64,000 bases of DNA from [Phialemoniopsis] sp. UDSM-2020 (GCA_018873225.1 JAEILZ010000001.1:1550001-1614000); one strand, 5' to 3'. Positions 10,476-28,065 are shown, numbered from the stretch's first letter. Translations and numbers: made by a program. Notes: a model not told the origin generated them from the sequence alone.

Positions 10476-12840
10476 ATGCGACCCTCCGACGCCTTCGGGT
10501 GCCGACGCCCCACTGATAACGACATGACGCCCATGCCGCTTCAGACCTCCCCCTCCGCCGCCGGCGCCCAGCAGATGACCTACTTCCTCGCCGACGAGGC
10601 TACCGTCGACGCGTCCCTCGAGCAGTCCCTGCCCAGCCTGTACCGCTCCCGCGAACCCCGCAAGCATCAGTCCATGGAGAGGCTCGATAGCAGCGTGCTA
10701 TCGTCAGCCTCGGCGAGCCCGGGGTTAAGTCCGAAAGCGACCTCCTTGGGCACAACAAGCCTCGAGAGCAGCTTCGTCGATGCCGGGAGGAGCATGGCGA
10801 TGGAGACGCCGGAGCTACGACCGGTGACCCCGCCTTCCCGGGCCCCACTGTCCCAGCCCATGACGCCGATCATGCTGGGCACGCCGGGCGGTCAGTCCTC
10901 GGCAGCGCTGAGCAGTACTTCCTCGCGGAGGAACTCGCTCACGGGCTCCTGTGCCTTGTCCGAGGATCTTGGGGAGAGTGCGGCCGTGACTGCGGCGGGT
11001 ATGAGTACTAGTGGCGAAGAGGGCGAAGGCACACAGACGCTATCGGGACAGGACTCGTCAGGGATGATGGAGAGCGGAAGTGCCCCGCAACTCATCATGC
11101 CGAGTATCAAGATGCCGAATCGAAGACCATTCACTGAGGAAGGCAAGAGGATAGGCAGACTCAAGGTGCTTATCGCAGGCGCATCAGGTAAGCCCCTTCG
11201 CGTCCAGGCTGAGCATCCCTTACCAGGTTGAGCCGAGACTGATAACAGTACCCCTAGGTATCGGTAAAACCTCGCTTATCAAAGCTATCGTGCAATCATG
11301 CGAGCACATTGTTCATGTAGACAGTATTGCGCCTTCGTCGATATCGCTTGCGACAAGGAGAAGTTCCAGGAGTACCATCAGGCAGAAAGCTTCACGAGTC
11401 GACATAACAACGTCACAGATCACCGAAATCTATGCCAGCACCAAGCCGTACCCCGAGTGGTGGTCAGATATGGACGAGTTTCGCGTTTTGAGAAGGAGGA
11501 AGAGTCTTGGGGATAGTGTCCTGGACCGTAATATCTGCTTCGTTGACACGCCGGGTCTCGGCCATGGATCATCGGTAAGGCTATCATATCTCTTCCCTGG
11601 CCCTCATCATTTTACTGATGTCGATAAAACAGGCGATGGAGACTATCACACCTGTGGTCGAGTACATCGAATCACAGCTTGAAAAGCTCTCCGGCCACTC
11701 GCTCAGCGATTCCGAAACGATGAACCTAGTCGGTGGAGATGGAGGTTTCCAGGTCGATGCTGTCTTCTACATGATCTCTAGCAGTAAGTCATGTTTTCGA
11801 ATGCCCGAATCGTTCAGCCGCTAATGGTTTTAGAACTCACCTCTGCGGATCTCGAGTATTTGAGACGCCTTGCTCCTCTCACCAATATCATCCCAGTCCT
11901 GGCTCTGGCAGACACAATGGATGCTACACAGCTGGCAGAGAGCAAGGAAATCGTGATGTGCCAACTACAGGAGGCTAACATCAGACCTTTTACTTTTGCA
12001 TACCCACTCAATCCGACAGTGAAGGCCGTCAATTCGACATGCCCTTACGCGATCTCCAGCGCCCTCGGACCTGATCATGATACCATGGATGCCAGCCTCC
12101 TGATGAGTCCCGAGTATGTACAGCCGCTTATTCCCACAGAGCTCTCTGCTCTGGTCGAGCAGGTGTTCTCCCAAGAAGGCGTCTCTTGGCTCAGGCATTC
12201 GGCTGCGAGGAAATATGTCCACTGGAAGGGGACATCGGAGAACTCATCACGCCCGCAAGCTCTCTACCGACCATTGAGCTATCCAAGCCCCTCGATGGGA
12301 GTGCTCGACCAAAGAATTCGTACACATGCTGTTGGGCCGACGTCATCCTTTGCTATGGCGAGAGTGGCCGATCACACCCAGCGCGAGGAACGCTTGGCGC
12401 AGATTCGGCTGGCCAACTGGGCGTCGGAGCTTCAGCGTAGTCTCGCGAACGAACGAGCTCGCTACGAGGCCCTTGCAAATAGTGAGAGGGCAGTGTGGCT
12501 CACGGAAAGACTCAACGAATGCGTTCAAGATGGCACGTTGGTACCAGTGGGCCGTGGAAGGCGAGACTCGGCACGAGCGCGCGAGTCTGGGTTCGCGGGA
12601 CGTTTTGGTGGCAGTAGTAGTAGCAGGACGGCGACTAAGGGTTTGAAGCATCAAGATCCCCTAGGTCTCCTTGACGTGACGGCGGACATCAAGGCTAAGG
12701 GGTGGGTTGCTCTCGAGCTCATCGGTGGATTGGGAGTCCTTGGTGGACTTGCCCTATGGATGTCGCGACATTATTGCCACTCTCCGATGTATCAGTGGCT
12801 TGTGGAGGAATGGGGGCGGTTTTGGTACGGCGAGCGATGA
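10476..12840 (+). CDS. Septin-like P-loop GTPase with C-terminal membrane segment
   Basis: Exons 10476-11187, 11258-11574, 11633-11783 and 11834-12840 encode 728 residues. The start is the first ATG; the frame opens slightly earlier only with a non-ATG codon. Residues 1-230 are Ser/Pro-rich and probably disordered. The G domain has G1 at 235-242 (GASGIGKT, split by intron 1) and G3 DTPG at 334-337. In the G4 position the usual AKAD of septins reads ALAD (417-420). A charged helical stretch (about 560-625) may be a coiled coil. Near the C-terminus, residues 683-704 are a hydrophobic Gly/Leu-rich segment followed by a short Trp-rich tail, consistent with a tail anchor. Canonical fungal septins lack this anchor, so it looks like a divergent septin-family member. 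Membrane location and filament formation are untested inferences. Confidence 0.85.
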
Positions 12841-13467
12841 GCTAGCTTTGTGGTGTAGGATGAGGCGAGGTCCTTTTGATGATGCATGCAACATAGATAT
12901 GAAAGGCGCAGCTTAGGTTTTAGGTTAGGGATATACCACTCTGATTTTCCTCCAAGTCTACGTGTCTTTTGCCTGTACAAGGCCGCCACAAGCAAGCGGT
13001 TCCAGTGGTGAATAGCGTCAATATTTACATGGGTCTCGAAAGCTTGGACGCAGGCTGGATAACAAGCCCGATAAGACGCAGCACAGGCACTGTAGTGGGC
13101 GAGGCTGCAGGCGGACCCACTTGGTGTGACGCTCCCACTGGACTCTCGAAATAACAGTCGCGCTGTTGGGCCAGTCAAATGCTCGTTTCTTTCCAATCCC
13201 TTTCAACCCTCTTGGAGCTTTGCCTGTCGGTATTGGCACTCTTCATTCATTCATTTAATCACCCTTTCCCTTTTCTTTTTCCTTTATCTAGTGCCTTTGC
13301 ATCTCCATTTCGAATCAAGCCAGGGTCTGGAGGGCATTGCGACCTGGTTTGTCACACCAATCCGCCCGGTCCGCGATCACCTTGCCATCACCCTTCGATG
13401 ATCGCAGCATTCGGGCTGAATCAATTTTGACAATACTTCCGCCCGTTTCTCACATCTCGCAGTCACT
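12841..13467. other. Intergenic region upstream of pap1
   Basis: 627 bp. The last 200 bp are pyrimidine-rich (CTTT and CCTTT runs), as expected for a fungal promoter and leader. No gene was seen. Confidence 0.55.
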
Positions 13468-15774
<2,307 letters not shown>

Positions 15775-16874
15775 TGATATTTCTGCGCGACCAGCGCCTC
15801 TCTTTATACCGCCACAATGCCCTTCGAGCCGAAGCGCGGCTCTTCTTTCGGGTTCATGGCCTGTCGAGAATTTGGCCTTTTGACTACTACTGGATCTTGA
15901 TTTGGCGATCACCACTGACAAGCAGATCTGATGCATGTTGCATCCTTTTGCTTCGCAAACTAGTTTTGGTTTGCTACGGCTGCAGTTAAGGCCTCGTCAT
16001 GCGTGTCCCTTCAGGGACAAGAACGAAGCTGAAAGACAGCAGAACACCTCGAGGCAAGCCGATTCTGAAAATGGAAGAAGACGACATGCCAAGTTCCTGG
16101 CCATTTCTAGCTCCACATAATTCTTTCAAACCGGATTTATCAGACGTAGATGCTGCCAATCCGCCCCTGAAACCAGTGTAGGAATTTGAGGCAGCTTTAG
16201 TCTTCCTCACATACACCGATACCCCTGCCTTCTTTATATTCCTGCCCCTTGTTTACATAGCGCGCTGATGTTATCCGCGGAGATACTTTCGGCACAGGGA
16301 ACGACTCTGGCGGTTCCAACACATGGCAAAACATATGCCTCTGGCGCAGGATTTGTCGATATGGGATCCAGGCTTGCATATGTGTATCTACCGATTCTAC
16401 AGTTTGCCTATGACAGCTCTAATAGAATCCGCATTTCGAGGCAGAAGTGCCTCGGCGTCAATCACTTTTGCTATTGATCGATATCTCGGATAATTGTGAA
16501 ATGCGAGCTTGGTGTTCAGGTATTGCTCATGTTGTTGCATCTGGGAACTCCGCGTGCTTCAAAGGATGGACAGTCGTTTTACCATTCAAAGTATCTAGTG
16601 ATGATTATATTACTGAGTGCTACGTTATGGAGTTAGTGGTACTGGCCCATCATTTCACTGTGCAGATAGTCCTTGAAGAAGGGCAGCATCACGCTGTTCC
16701 AGTGAGAAAGACCCAAAGGTTTGGACCATAACGTGTGGGCGACCCATCGTATCATGCGCCGGTGCCAGTGTAATGGGGCCAGTCTCGGTGCCCATGGTAA
16801 CTAGCAGCATACTCCGTGAAAGTGCTCTGGGTATATAACCTTGCGTGGTCAACTGCTAAAGAATGGGGATCTCT
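15775..16874. other. Convergent intergenic region, pap1 and dml1
   Basis: 1.1 kb between two 3' ends. Several short frames exist, but none has codon structure or motifs that I can support. No repeat was noticed. Confidence 0.55.
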
Positions 16875-18684
16875 TCAGTCATCATCATCCCCAACATCAC
16901 TGCCGCTCGACCATCCGTCGTGGTACTCATCCGCCATGTCAGCCAGATCGCTGCTGAGGCCCTCGCGGTCAATGAGGCCGATCGACCGCACGACGGTACT
17001 CCGCAGCTGCCGTAGGCGGTCACATACGGCGCTCTCGGTCGAAAGCGCGGCCGTGACACCGACTGAGGCTCCCGATGGCAAAGGTTTACCGGCACCATCA
17101 AGGAAGATGCGCGGGAAGCTGTCTGGCAAGGGGTATCGAAGGTCGGTGCGGTATCTATGATTATGAGTTTAGATATTGGTAGCTTCTCCGGATGGGGTTT
17201 CGGATGCGACACAAACTTACCTCCTGCTGAAGCTCTGCTGCGCGTGCCGCCGGCGAATCACTTCTTCCCGGTGGTCCGCCTCCTTAGTCTCAGCCTCGTC
17301 GACGATCTCGCCGCGACTGGTCACGGCTTGCCCAAAGACACGAGGTTGCTTGAAGCCATTCTGGCGCGAGGGCGGTGGCAGTTCGTCAGGCGGCGAGAAG
17401 TCGATGTCCAGAGAGAGGCTCTCTGCTGCCGCGCCCTCGGGAATATTTCCACTTGCTACTGGCGTGGCAGCGTGTCCATCCTCGGAGGCTTGCAAGCTCA
17501 TCGACAAGCTGGCGACCGTCTGCTTTCCCATGACATTGAGCAGGTCCGTGACAGTGCCCATTGTATCCCTGCTCTGGTCGTGCTTAAGCCGCGACGGCAG
17601 CGTGACGCTCTCAATGGCTGTGGCGAGGAGAGCGGATGTGTGCCACCGCGAGGTGAGGTCCAAAGCCATGTTTCGAGGCAGAGGCCTCTCTGGGATGGAA
17701 ATGGGTACCAGAAGAGAAGCTTGCTTGTATGCTTCGGTGATCGTTTGTGCCTTGTTGGCTAGCCTGAGCAGTCGCTTTTCCTAGTCGCAGGATATTATCA
17801 GCAATCGTAGCCCAACGAGATAATGCAGATGAAGACCACTCACTCTAGGTACTCCTCGTAATGAGTCCTGCAACCCCCATACCCAGACAGTAGTCTTGCC
17901 GTACTCATCCCTGATGCGCTCCAGGTAGCGAGTCGCAAAGCCGCCCCAGGCGTCGTCGATGGTCGTCACGATCTGGATGCCCTGCATGTGGTCGGCCTCC
18001 TCGGCAAACGGCCGCAGATCGCGGTCGAGAATATCATGCTCCTTGTCGAGCGACGAGAAGAGCTCCTCGCCCGAGGCGCGCTTGTCGAACGGCTGGACGG
18101 TCGAGTTGAGCTCATACTCGTCGAGCTGGACGACGGACCGCGGGTGGAAGTACACGCGGTTGAAGTCGGACCAGTACCGCACCGTCTCGGTGGTCAGGGG
18201 CGGCGGCTCGAGCCCGGCCTCGAGGCTCTGCTGGTAGGCGCTCTGCTCTATGGGTGCTTGCTTCTGGACGACGGTCTGTCCGCCCCTGTATGATGAGAAT
18301 TTATGAGCAGCTGCGACTAAGGAGTCATGTTGCCATATTAGGGCACTTACCAGAGCGCTTCTAGGGGCTTGTCCTCCATGACATCGTACAGGGAGTTGAT
18401 CTTGCGTAACGAGCCGAAGCCGCCCTTGAGGTCGTATATAAGCGTCCTGGGCATGAAAGTCTCGGCGCCATCTGCGCCAATGCCGGGACGCCAGTGAACG
18501 TCATGGTTCACCGGTGATTCCTGATCGGCTGAATATGTAAAGTACGACTCCTGAAAAGCAAGGACGATTAGCTCTAATGAAGAGGCTTTCATAGGTTGGT
18601 ATCATGGCTTACCTGTGCGTTCCAGAAATGAGTTGCGAGATAGTTACTCTGCTGCCCCAGTTGCAGCGTAATTATTTCGTGCAT
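16875..18684 (-). CDS. dml1: Dml1/Misato-family tubulin-like protein
   Basis: Minus-strand exons are 18684-18613, 18550-18351, 18285-17844, 17780-17221 and 17154-16875, encoding 517 residues. Dml1/Misato proteins are tubulin/FtsZ-related and are linked to mitochondrial DNA inheritance and mitochondrial shape. The N-terminus [22 protein letters not shown] is the family's tubulin-like nucleotide-binding start, then [23 protein letters not shown] and the segment with [12 protein letters not shown] are typical. The region [20 protein letters not shown] corresponds to the conserved Misato segment II. The C-terminus ends in an acidic Asp run. Exon phases agree throughout, and the length is usual for the family. 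The gene is divergent from the peroxiredoxin-like gene. Confidence 0.93.
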
Positions 18685-19267
18685 CTTGATATCTGAGAAA
18701 ATACAATCTCATATGATAGCACGGCGTCGTCTCAAAGTAGCATGGATAGAAGAAGTCTTGAAACAAATCCAGTTCTAAACAGAGATCCTATAAGATATCA
18801 TTCATCTCATGCGTAGTTCATTCTCCCCTGTTGCCTCATGGAGCTCAGCATGCTCAAGTCGAAGTGAGGTTGTCTCTTACAACCGCACAATCACATCCCA
18901 CTTTTTCACAACTAACAATATGCTGAACCTGCTAGCATCAGCAATCCAGAGGACGCATTAGTGGAGCCCTACGGGTACGACCTTCATCAAGCACTTGATT
19001 TTCAATTGCGGTTGGTGGAGGATGGAGGGGTTCGGTACGTGAACTGGACCCTGGAGATCCACGCTAGCGGGAGCTGGTGATGTCGATGCATGAAGTCATG
19101 CATACAGACCAACTTAATCATCCCGGGGAGCATCACGAGACCTCGATTAATCACTCTCACATTATTACTCTCATGAACATTTGATCAACTATTTCTGCTC
19201 GAGAACCTCAGATCATTTACTTCTTTAGAATAATCCTCGGATTTATCAATACTACCACTTATCGAGC
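18685..19267. promoter_or_regulatory. Divergent promoter region, dml1 and peroxiredoxin-like gene
   Basis: 583 bp, AT-richer than its flanks, shared by two outward-facing genes. No specific binding site is claimed. Confidence 0.5.
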
Positions 19268-19888
19268 ATGGCAGCTGCTCTAAGTGCTGTGGGCGGGGCC
19301 ATATCGAGGGAATTCCAGTCCTTCAAGTCACCTCCCGCAAAAGAGATATCAGAGGCACCAAAGGTCGGCGACCAGGCACCCATCACCCAGAAACTGCGGC
19401 TACCCTCAGACAAGCCCTCGGTGGTCGTCTTTCTGCGCCACTGCGGCTGCCCCTTTGCCGAGAAGACCTTCAAGCAGCTCACGACGCTCTCTTCGCGGCA
19501 CGCCGATACGGTGCACTGCGTCGCCGTCTCGCACTCGTCCAAGGATGTGACGGACAAGTGGGTCGTCGAGGTCGGCGGCGAGTGGGAGGTCGACGTGGTC
19601 ATCGACGAGGAGCGCGACGTCTACGCCGCCTGGGGCCTGGGCCTGTCGAGCGCCTGGCACGCCATGGGGCCCATGACGCTGTACTCGGCGTACCGCATGG
19701 GCGTTGACGAGGGCATCTGGAACCGGCCCACCGAGAGCGGCAGCCGGTGGCAGACCGGGGGAGCGTTTGCTGTCGGCGCCGACGGCAAGGTCATGTGGGC
19801 GCACGTCTCGCGCTCGGCCAACGACGTGCCGGATTTCGAGCAGGTGGCCAGCCTCCTCGAGGGCAGGGAGGACGTCTCGAAATCATGA
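19268..19888 (+). CDS. Peroxiredoxin-like thioredoxin-fold protein (AhpC/TSA_2 type)
   Basis: A single exon encoding 206 residues. The core VVVFLRHCGCPFAEKTF is the active-site loop of the AhpC-TSA_2/PRXL2 thioredoxin-fold group, with a Cys-Gly-Cys instead of a CxxC. Further features are HCVAVSHSS (beta strand), the segment with DEERDVYAAWGLG, and GGAFAVGADGKVMWAHVSRSANDVPDF, a typical C-terminal strand-and-helix of these proteins. The likely role is thiol-based peroxide or redox handling, but members of this group are poorly characterised and the substrate is unknown. There is no signal peptide. GC content rises through the gene, with strong G/C third positions. The start is the first ATG, close to the end of an AT-rich leader. 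Confidence 0.85.
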   Translation: MAAALSAVGGAISREFQSFKSPPAKEISEAPKVGDQAPITQKLRLPSDKPSVVVFLRHCGCPFAEKTFKQLTTLSSRHADTVHCVAVSHSSKDVTDKWVVEVGGEWEVDVVIDEERDVYAAWGLGLSSAWHAMGPMTLYSAYRMGVDEGIWNRPTESGSRWQTGGAFAVGADGKVMWAHVSRSANDVPDFEQVASLLEGREDVSKS

Positions 19889-21139
19889 TGCCTCATCAGG
19901 ATGGATGTGGCATTGTATGATGTGTTTGATCATTAGAGGTTATGTGGGAATTCACTTGTTTGTTCTTTTTGGGAGTTTGTGATCTTACGATGGCAGACCT
20001 ACCGCAGTTGATACCTTCTCCTTATTTTCCTTTTCCTTGCTTTCATTCCTCCGGCTGTAAGTAGAGGTATAAGCAGGGAGACGATTTTGCTCTCAGGAGT
20101 GTTTGATTTATCTCCAGTCAGCTTGTCTGTGCTTGTCAAGATAACAAGTCGCACATGCAAGATGTCCAACTCATAGACAACGAGATGGGGAATGACTGAA
20201 GTCACTGCATTGCATTCCGTGTCAGTTGAGTGCCTGCCTTGCAGTGGAACGTATGAGTCTTGCCGATCCGTCGAGGTGTCCGGCATGCTTTCCCAACAGA
20301 CAGGACTTGTGTCACCCATGAGTTCATCCCTTCGTTGCTTTTTTCTGGTGAGCGCAGGAGCAAGCGGGCAGGTAGGGTCCAAACGCGATGCCATGCCATG
20401 TCACAGCCCGAAAGAGGGACTCGGCTAGGTTGGCATGCATCTTTCCCTTCCCTCGCATGCCGCACCTTCTCCTGCGCTGCCATGGCTCCCTTACGTGCGC
20501 CTGCTTGGACAAAACACAAGAGAGGAAGTGAAGGTAGGCATGGAAAGAGCCAATGGCTGACCTGGACGGACTGGGGCGGCCTATCCAATCCATGCTGTAG
20601 TCACTCGAGGTACTTTTGTACTAGTGCCTCAGCAGTAAGAGACTTACTAGTACCTGTCAGATATCAGGGAGTTTTTAGAGTGGGAAAGGGAAAGGGAAAG
20701 GCACGTACCAGATGCGGTGCGGGTCCACCAGCGACGCGATTTTCTGGTGTGAATTTTGGGTAATCGCGATCGAGTCTCGCTCGCATTGCGACTTCAATTA
20801 AACAAAACCTTGGACAAATAAGGTTCGCCTTTACCACAGCCCACGACACAAAAGTCAACAAAACCACGTCGGCCCTCGCATATCCGCATCCGCACACACA
20901 CAATCGGCGCTGCGACTGCATCAACCCACCTCTCCATGCAGCCATCCTAGCTGCTCCAACCACCATCGCATTACTTTTCGAGATCCCCAACGTTACACCT
21001 GTCGCAAAAGAGGGCTGTCCTGACTCTCCCCTGCCACCATTGGTCTGCCCCGCCGGCACGCCCACGACAACCACCAAGCCCATCGGGGATCATATCACGG
21101 ATCCTGAACACTCTATGCTTCAGTGATTGTCGAGACAAA
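19889..21139. other. Intergenic region upstream of forkhead gene
   Basis: 1.25 kb between plus-strand genes. The proximal 300 bp are rich in A and C and look like a leader. The (GGGAAA) tract described separately lies here. No coding frame is supported. Confidence 0.55.
20682..20701 (+). repeat. (GGGAAA)3 tract
   Basis: Three GGGAAA units followed by GG give three G3 runs and one G2 run. It lies about 440 bp upstream of the forkhead start codon. It is a short purine repeat, possibly a weak two-tier G-quadruplex. Confidence 0.8.
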
Positions 21140-23352
<2,213 letters not shown>

Positions 23353-24050
23353 TTTCCGAGATGAACAATGGGTTTACCTCGACTTGAGTATCGATCATGA
23401 TTGTGTTGGAGGGAGCGAGACATGGGCTATGCATACCCCTTTTGAAAGCGCAACTATATGTATTGCCATTTGCATTAGATCATGTATATTCCACTGAGGG
23501 TATGTTTTGGCATGTATTAGCACTTTCCTGCTGGGCTGTGTCAAATTACTTCAAGTCAACGAATGAATCATGTTCCTAAATACACCGGAGTGTTGGAGTG
23601 AAGATGTTGTATTGACATTTTCTGATAAGCTTGAGAGGCAACAAGAGCCCAAATCGTACAGATGCTCGGCTTTCCCCGCTGACGAACAGGAGAGGAATTG
23701 ACTATGTACCGCCCCTTTCTCTAAACCAAAATTAGGAGTCGCAATGCCTCCATATGCAAGTTTGCCGTCGCATGATTTTTTAACAACCGTGATCCCCACC
23801 ACCCTTTTCTCTGTCTGTATGTATGAGATTATCCATTTTTTTTCTGCTTGTGTGCGAATGAGATGTGTATGCAACCCGAGCGATTGGGGAAAGATGTAAA
23901 GTTACAACGCCGTAGATGATGGGAGGGCTCTAGAAAAGACCTGATGTAGCATCAACGACGTACACACACTCCCGCCGCCGTACACTATTCATACAGCTCC
24001 CCAGACAGTCGACATTTTCCGAGCCTGTCGCTCAAAAGGAGAAGACAAAA
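23353..24050. other. Convergent intergenic region, forkhead gene and clu1
   Basis: 698 bp, 3' UTR territory for both genes. No gene or repeat was seen. Confidence 0.6.
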
Positions 24051-27000
24051 TTACGCCTTGACGGCGTCGTGGCCGCTCCGGCGCTGCTTGGGGTTGGCAC
24101 GCCCGGGCTTCTTCTTGCTGGCGCCGGCGCCGCTGCCGCCCTTCTTCTTCTGGCCATCGGTGCCCTCGATGAACTTGATGAGCTCGTCGATGGAGCGCGA
24201 GTCCATGCCCGACGCGCCAGGGTGCGGGGCGCCCGCCGACGCGCCCGAGGCCTCGGCCCTGGCGGCCTTGGACGCGGCCTGGGGCGTGGCCCCCAGGGCG
24301 CCCGAGCGCGGCGTGAAGCGGATGCCGGCGCGCAGGCGGCGGGCCTGGACGTCCTTGGCGTGCTTGGCGATGGAGACGGCGTTTTGCGTGAGCTGCTCGA
24401 GCCAAGATTCGGCCTCCTTTGTGTTCTTGTCCTCCGGGCCGAGCTCGGCGAGGAAGATGTTGTACGACTCGCGCATGCGGGCGACGGCGCCCTTGGAGTC
24501 CTGGTCGAGGGCGAGGGCCTGGGCGAGCTGGAAGAGCAGGGTGGCCGAGTTGACCGAGGAGTGGCCGAAGACGCGCTCGCAGATGCGCAGCGACTCCTCG
24601 AACCAGCGGCGCGACTCGTGGTAGTTCTTGGTGTGCTGCAGCATGACGGCGGCGTTGTTGATGGTCGTGATGGTGTCCGGGTGCTCGGGCCCGTAGATGA
24701 TCTTCCACAGGTTGAGCGCGTGCTTGGCGTACTCGAGCGCGAGGGCGCTGTCGCCCTGCTGGTGCAGGAAGAGCGACAGGTTGAGGTAGTCGAGCAGCGT
24801 CTCCTGCGAGTCGACGCCGACGGTGCGCTCCGAGACGATGATGGCCTTGCGGGCGAGCTCGACGGCAGCGTCCTTCTCGTCGAGCTGGTAGTAGAGCATC
24901 GACAGGGTGTGGTAGACGCGCGCGACCTCGGGGTGCAGGATCCCGTAGATCTGCTCGTGCAGTGAGAGGGACTCGAGCAGGAGTTCCTGGCCGAGTTTCC
25001 TCTGGTTCTGGGCGATGGAGATCCTACCGGCCTCGAGGGCCTCGTCCGCCAGAGCGCTGCGGGGGCACGAGTCCTTGACCACGGGGACGACGTTGACAAT
25101 ATCGTCAGGGAAGAAGGTGTGGGGCACAACAGTGTTAGAGGCGATTGAGGCGGGCGAGCCGTCACGGGCCTTCTTCTTCTTGTTCTTCTTGGCGCCCTCT
25201 TTGGCACCCTCGCCGTTGGAGTTGCCGTTGACGCCGTTGGCCTTCGGCTCGGGCGCAGGAGTCTCAGACGCGTCTTGAGAGAAGACAAAGTTCTTAGACT
25301 GAACCTGAACACCAAGCTTGAGGCAGACCTCACGGAGAAGCTGCAGGTGCTTCAGATCGGCGTGCCAGTCAGCTGGCAGTTCGAACCTGAAGCGGCGAGA
25401 GACCTCAGTCGTGATAGCGTCCCTTAGGCTCTCAGGAGAGACATTCTCAAAGGCCAGGTCGGCATCATCGTACAGTGACCGGATGGACTGGTCAATGTCA
25501 GCGGTGGGCTTAGAGTTAAGGCCAACACCGAGCAGGCAGTTCAGCAGATGTGAAATGCAAGCGGACGTCAGGGGCAACGGTAGGTAGCGGAGGTATTTGG
25601 CAGAGACGTGCTTGAACGCACGAGAGATCATCTCACGCACGCAAACCTCGCGCAGGCACTGCAGGCGGGGCTCCTCGCTCAGGGAAGCAACCTTGCCCAT
25701 ATAGCGCAGGTTGATACCACGCTTGTGCAATAGCTTGCTGAGTGACCGCCCGTCCATGGGGAAGCTGATGTCCGACTCCTTGAGCTCGTTCAGAAGCTCG
25801 GGAATGGCAGTCTCGCGAAGGAACTTGCAAGCAGCCCGGACGTCCTCCTCGTCTCCCTTCATCTCCTCCTTCTCCTCCTCGGTCTGAGGGGCCTGACCGC
25901 TGAAAACGTCAGGGTTCAGAGCGAACTTGAACTTGGACATATCAATGCGGTCCTCCTCCTTGTCCTTATCGGCCTCTGCGGACTCTTCTGACCCCTCTGC
26001 CTTCTCCTTGGCCTCCTCTCCCTCAATCGCCTTGTTCTTGGAGTTCTGGCCTCGCTTGGCGAGTTCTGCATTCACCCACTCGCGCATCTTGTGACGCGTG
26101 AAAAGCTCCACAAGCTCTGGGCGGAGGACGGTCATTCTGTGGGGATACTCATCATCAGAGGCAGCATCGTCCTGCCACGAGATATCCAATGGAGTGATTC
26201 GGTAGAGGTCGAGCACATATTTCCGGCCATCGGTACCCAAGAGGCCCTTGGTTTCCACACTGCCCTCGAGGTCAAAGCGCTTGCCATCCTTGTCCCAGAC
26301 TGCGTGCTTCTTAACCCTCAGTGCCTGCGACAGCTTCTCGAATTGCGGGACGAACTTCTCATCGGCAGCCACCACGTCTTTACCGTCGACTGCGCCGTAG
26401 TCAATCTGGTTCTCGCCAGGCTCTCGCTGTTTGAAGATACCGGGCACGATGCTCTGACCGACAATGCGTTTACCCAAGTAGTCTACAACCACGGTACCAG
26501 GGGTGTACAATCCCTCGATATCCAGCTGGTTCACAAGCTTGACACCAGCGACATCCTTGCCAGTGGCAACCCGCGCAGCCTCGTCGCCGCCCTCAGAGGT
26601 GAAGGTGCCGACACCGTCAGCACCGAATGAGAAGAAGACATTGTTGTAGACAAAGATCTGGGCATCTCGTCCCTCGGTAGGGTTGAGAGGCGCGACCTCA
26701 CCCCGGGCTACCAGAACGGCGCCCCGGGCAGCAGCATCGTTGTAATCCGCGAACAGCTTCGAGATAAGCCGTTCCCGGAAAACGCGATCCTGCACTCCGT
26801 CTTTGGGCAGCTCCTTAGCTGACTGGAACTCCTCATTCCAATCACGCAGAGTGTCGGTGTTCTCAACGCCGGAAATGAGGTAAGCCTCTTGTGTCCTGGT
26901 GATATCGGAGCTGTGAGAGCAGATGGGTGACGAAGATTGCGGTACAAGCCAAGGGGCAGACGGGATGGCGTTGGTGATTTGGAAGCTAGCAAGAAGCTCC

Positions 27001-28065
27001 TTGCTGCTGTTGTACTCCTGGAGCTGAACGAACGACTCATCGAAGGAGGGCGAGATCTGCTCGATGAGGTTGAGAAGAGAGTGCGCGGAGTAAGCCTTGG
27101 GTGCTGCTCGTGGGAAGGGGTCGAATTTGCTGTTGGAGGACTTGTTGACGTAAAAGCCGCCTACATGGCTGGTGATCTGGTATTGCTCACCCTCGTTCGT
27201 TGTGACGATGAGGTACAGGAGGTGGCCCTTTTGCCGCAGATGCGCGGGAGGAGGGTTCCAGGGCGACAATGAAATCGCCTTGACAGTCTTGGGGGCAGGC
27301 TCGGTCTCCTGAGGAAGCAGGGTGCTGAGCTTGGCGGGGGCGGTAAAGTCAAACTCGTCGGTAGCCTCGGCAGTCTTGCGAGCCTCCGCGGTGACATTGT
27401 CGAAGAGGGACAGGCCGGGAAGGATACCCTGGATGGTGTCTGTCCGGTCGCCGGCAGCCCCAATGAGCTCGCGGACTCTTACCAAGTGGATTCGGGCCTC
27501 CTTCTCGGTGTAAGGGTCTTCGACCAAACGGATCTCAGCGTCAGGACCAATGCCCTCGATCTCGGAAATCTGGGAGAAGTCGTTGATGCGCTCGCCCTTG
27601 TGTTCGAGATGGAAGCAGGAGTACTGAAGGGCGGAGGGAAGCTCGATTATAGACTGGCGGATCTCGTGAACTTGCTCATGGGGAGAGACCTGGAGAAGGT
27701 TAGTTTAAAGAGCCACGAGGTTGAGATCAAGGGGGAGCAGTACCATGAGCTGCAGCTTCTCCGAGGAGCGAGGGAGCGCGATGGACAGGACGAACATGGC
27801 ATCTAGGTTTCTGTCAGTCCTTAAGCTTGCCAGAGACGGTGTCGCAACATGCCAGATGCGCTCAACACCGACATACCTTCAGGTGCTTGCTCGGCGCCCT
27901 CCTCGGGATTCTCGCCCTGCTCCGGCTGGTCGTCAAGTTTCGGTACCACTGGATCACGCAACAATTGGTGTTAGCCGGGCTTTCCTATGAATTCTTTCCC
28001 TTGTGACATTGTAACCACGCACCAGCCTCGGAGGCAGTCTTGGAACTGTCTTGGACCTCAGCCAT
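24051..28065 (-). CDS. clu1: Clustered mitochondria protein (CluA/Clu1)
   Basis: Minus-strand exons are 28065-28023, 27948-27877, 27802-27744 and 27689-24051, encoding 1270 residues, the usual size for the family. Clu proteins are cytosolic, bind mRNAs for mitochondrial proteins, associate with eIF3 in yeast, and keep mitochondria dispersed. The N-terminus has the CLU_N-type ubiquitin-like fold (VSPHEQVHEIRQSIIE and following), then the Clu domain (RDWNEEFQSAKELP, DYLGKRIVGQSIVPGI, HAVWDKDGKRFDLEGS), an acidic linker, the central p135-like segment (LHKRGINLRYMGKVA), and C-terminal TPR repeats (EVARVYHTLSMLYYQL, GPEHPDTITTINNAA). The tail is basic and low in complexity. The three small 5' exons were assigned from splice sites and frame. 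Confidence 0.95.

Noticed and set aside
24032..25333. 433-codon minus-strand frame and the long opposite-strand frame over clu1
   Set aside because: They are other-frame shadows of the GC-rich end of clu1, with Arg/Ser/Pro repeats and no motifs.
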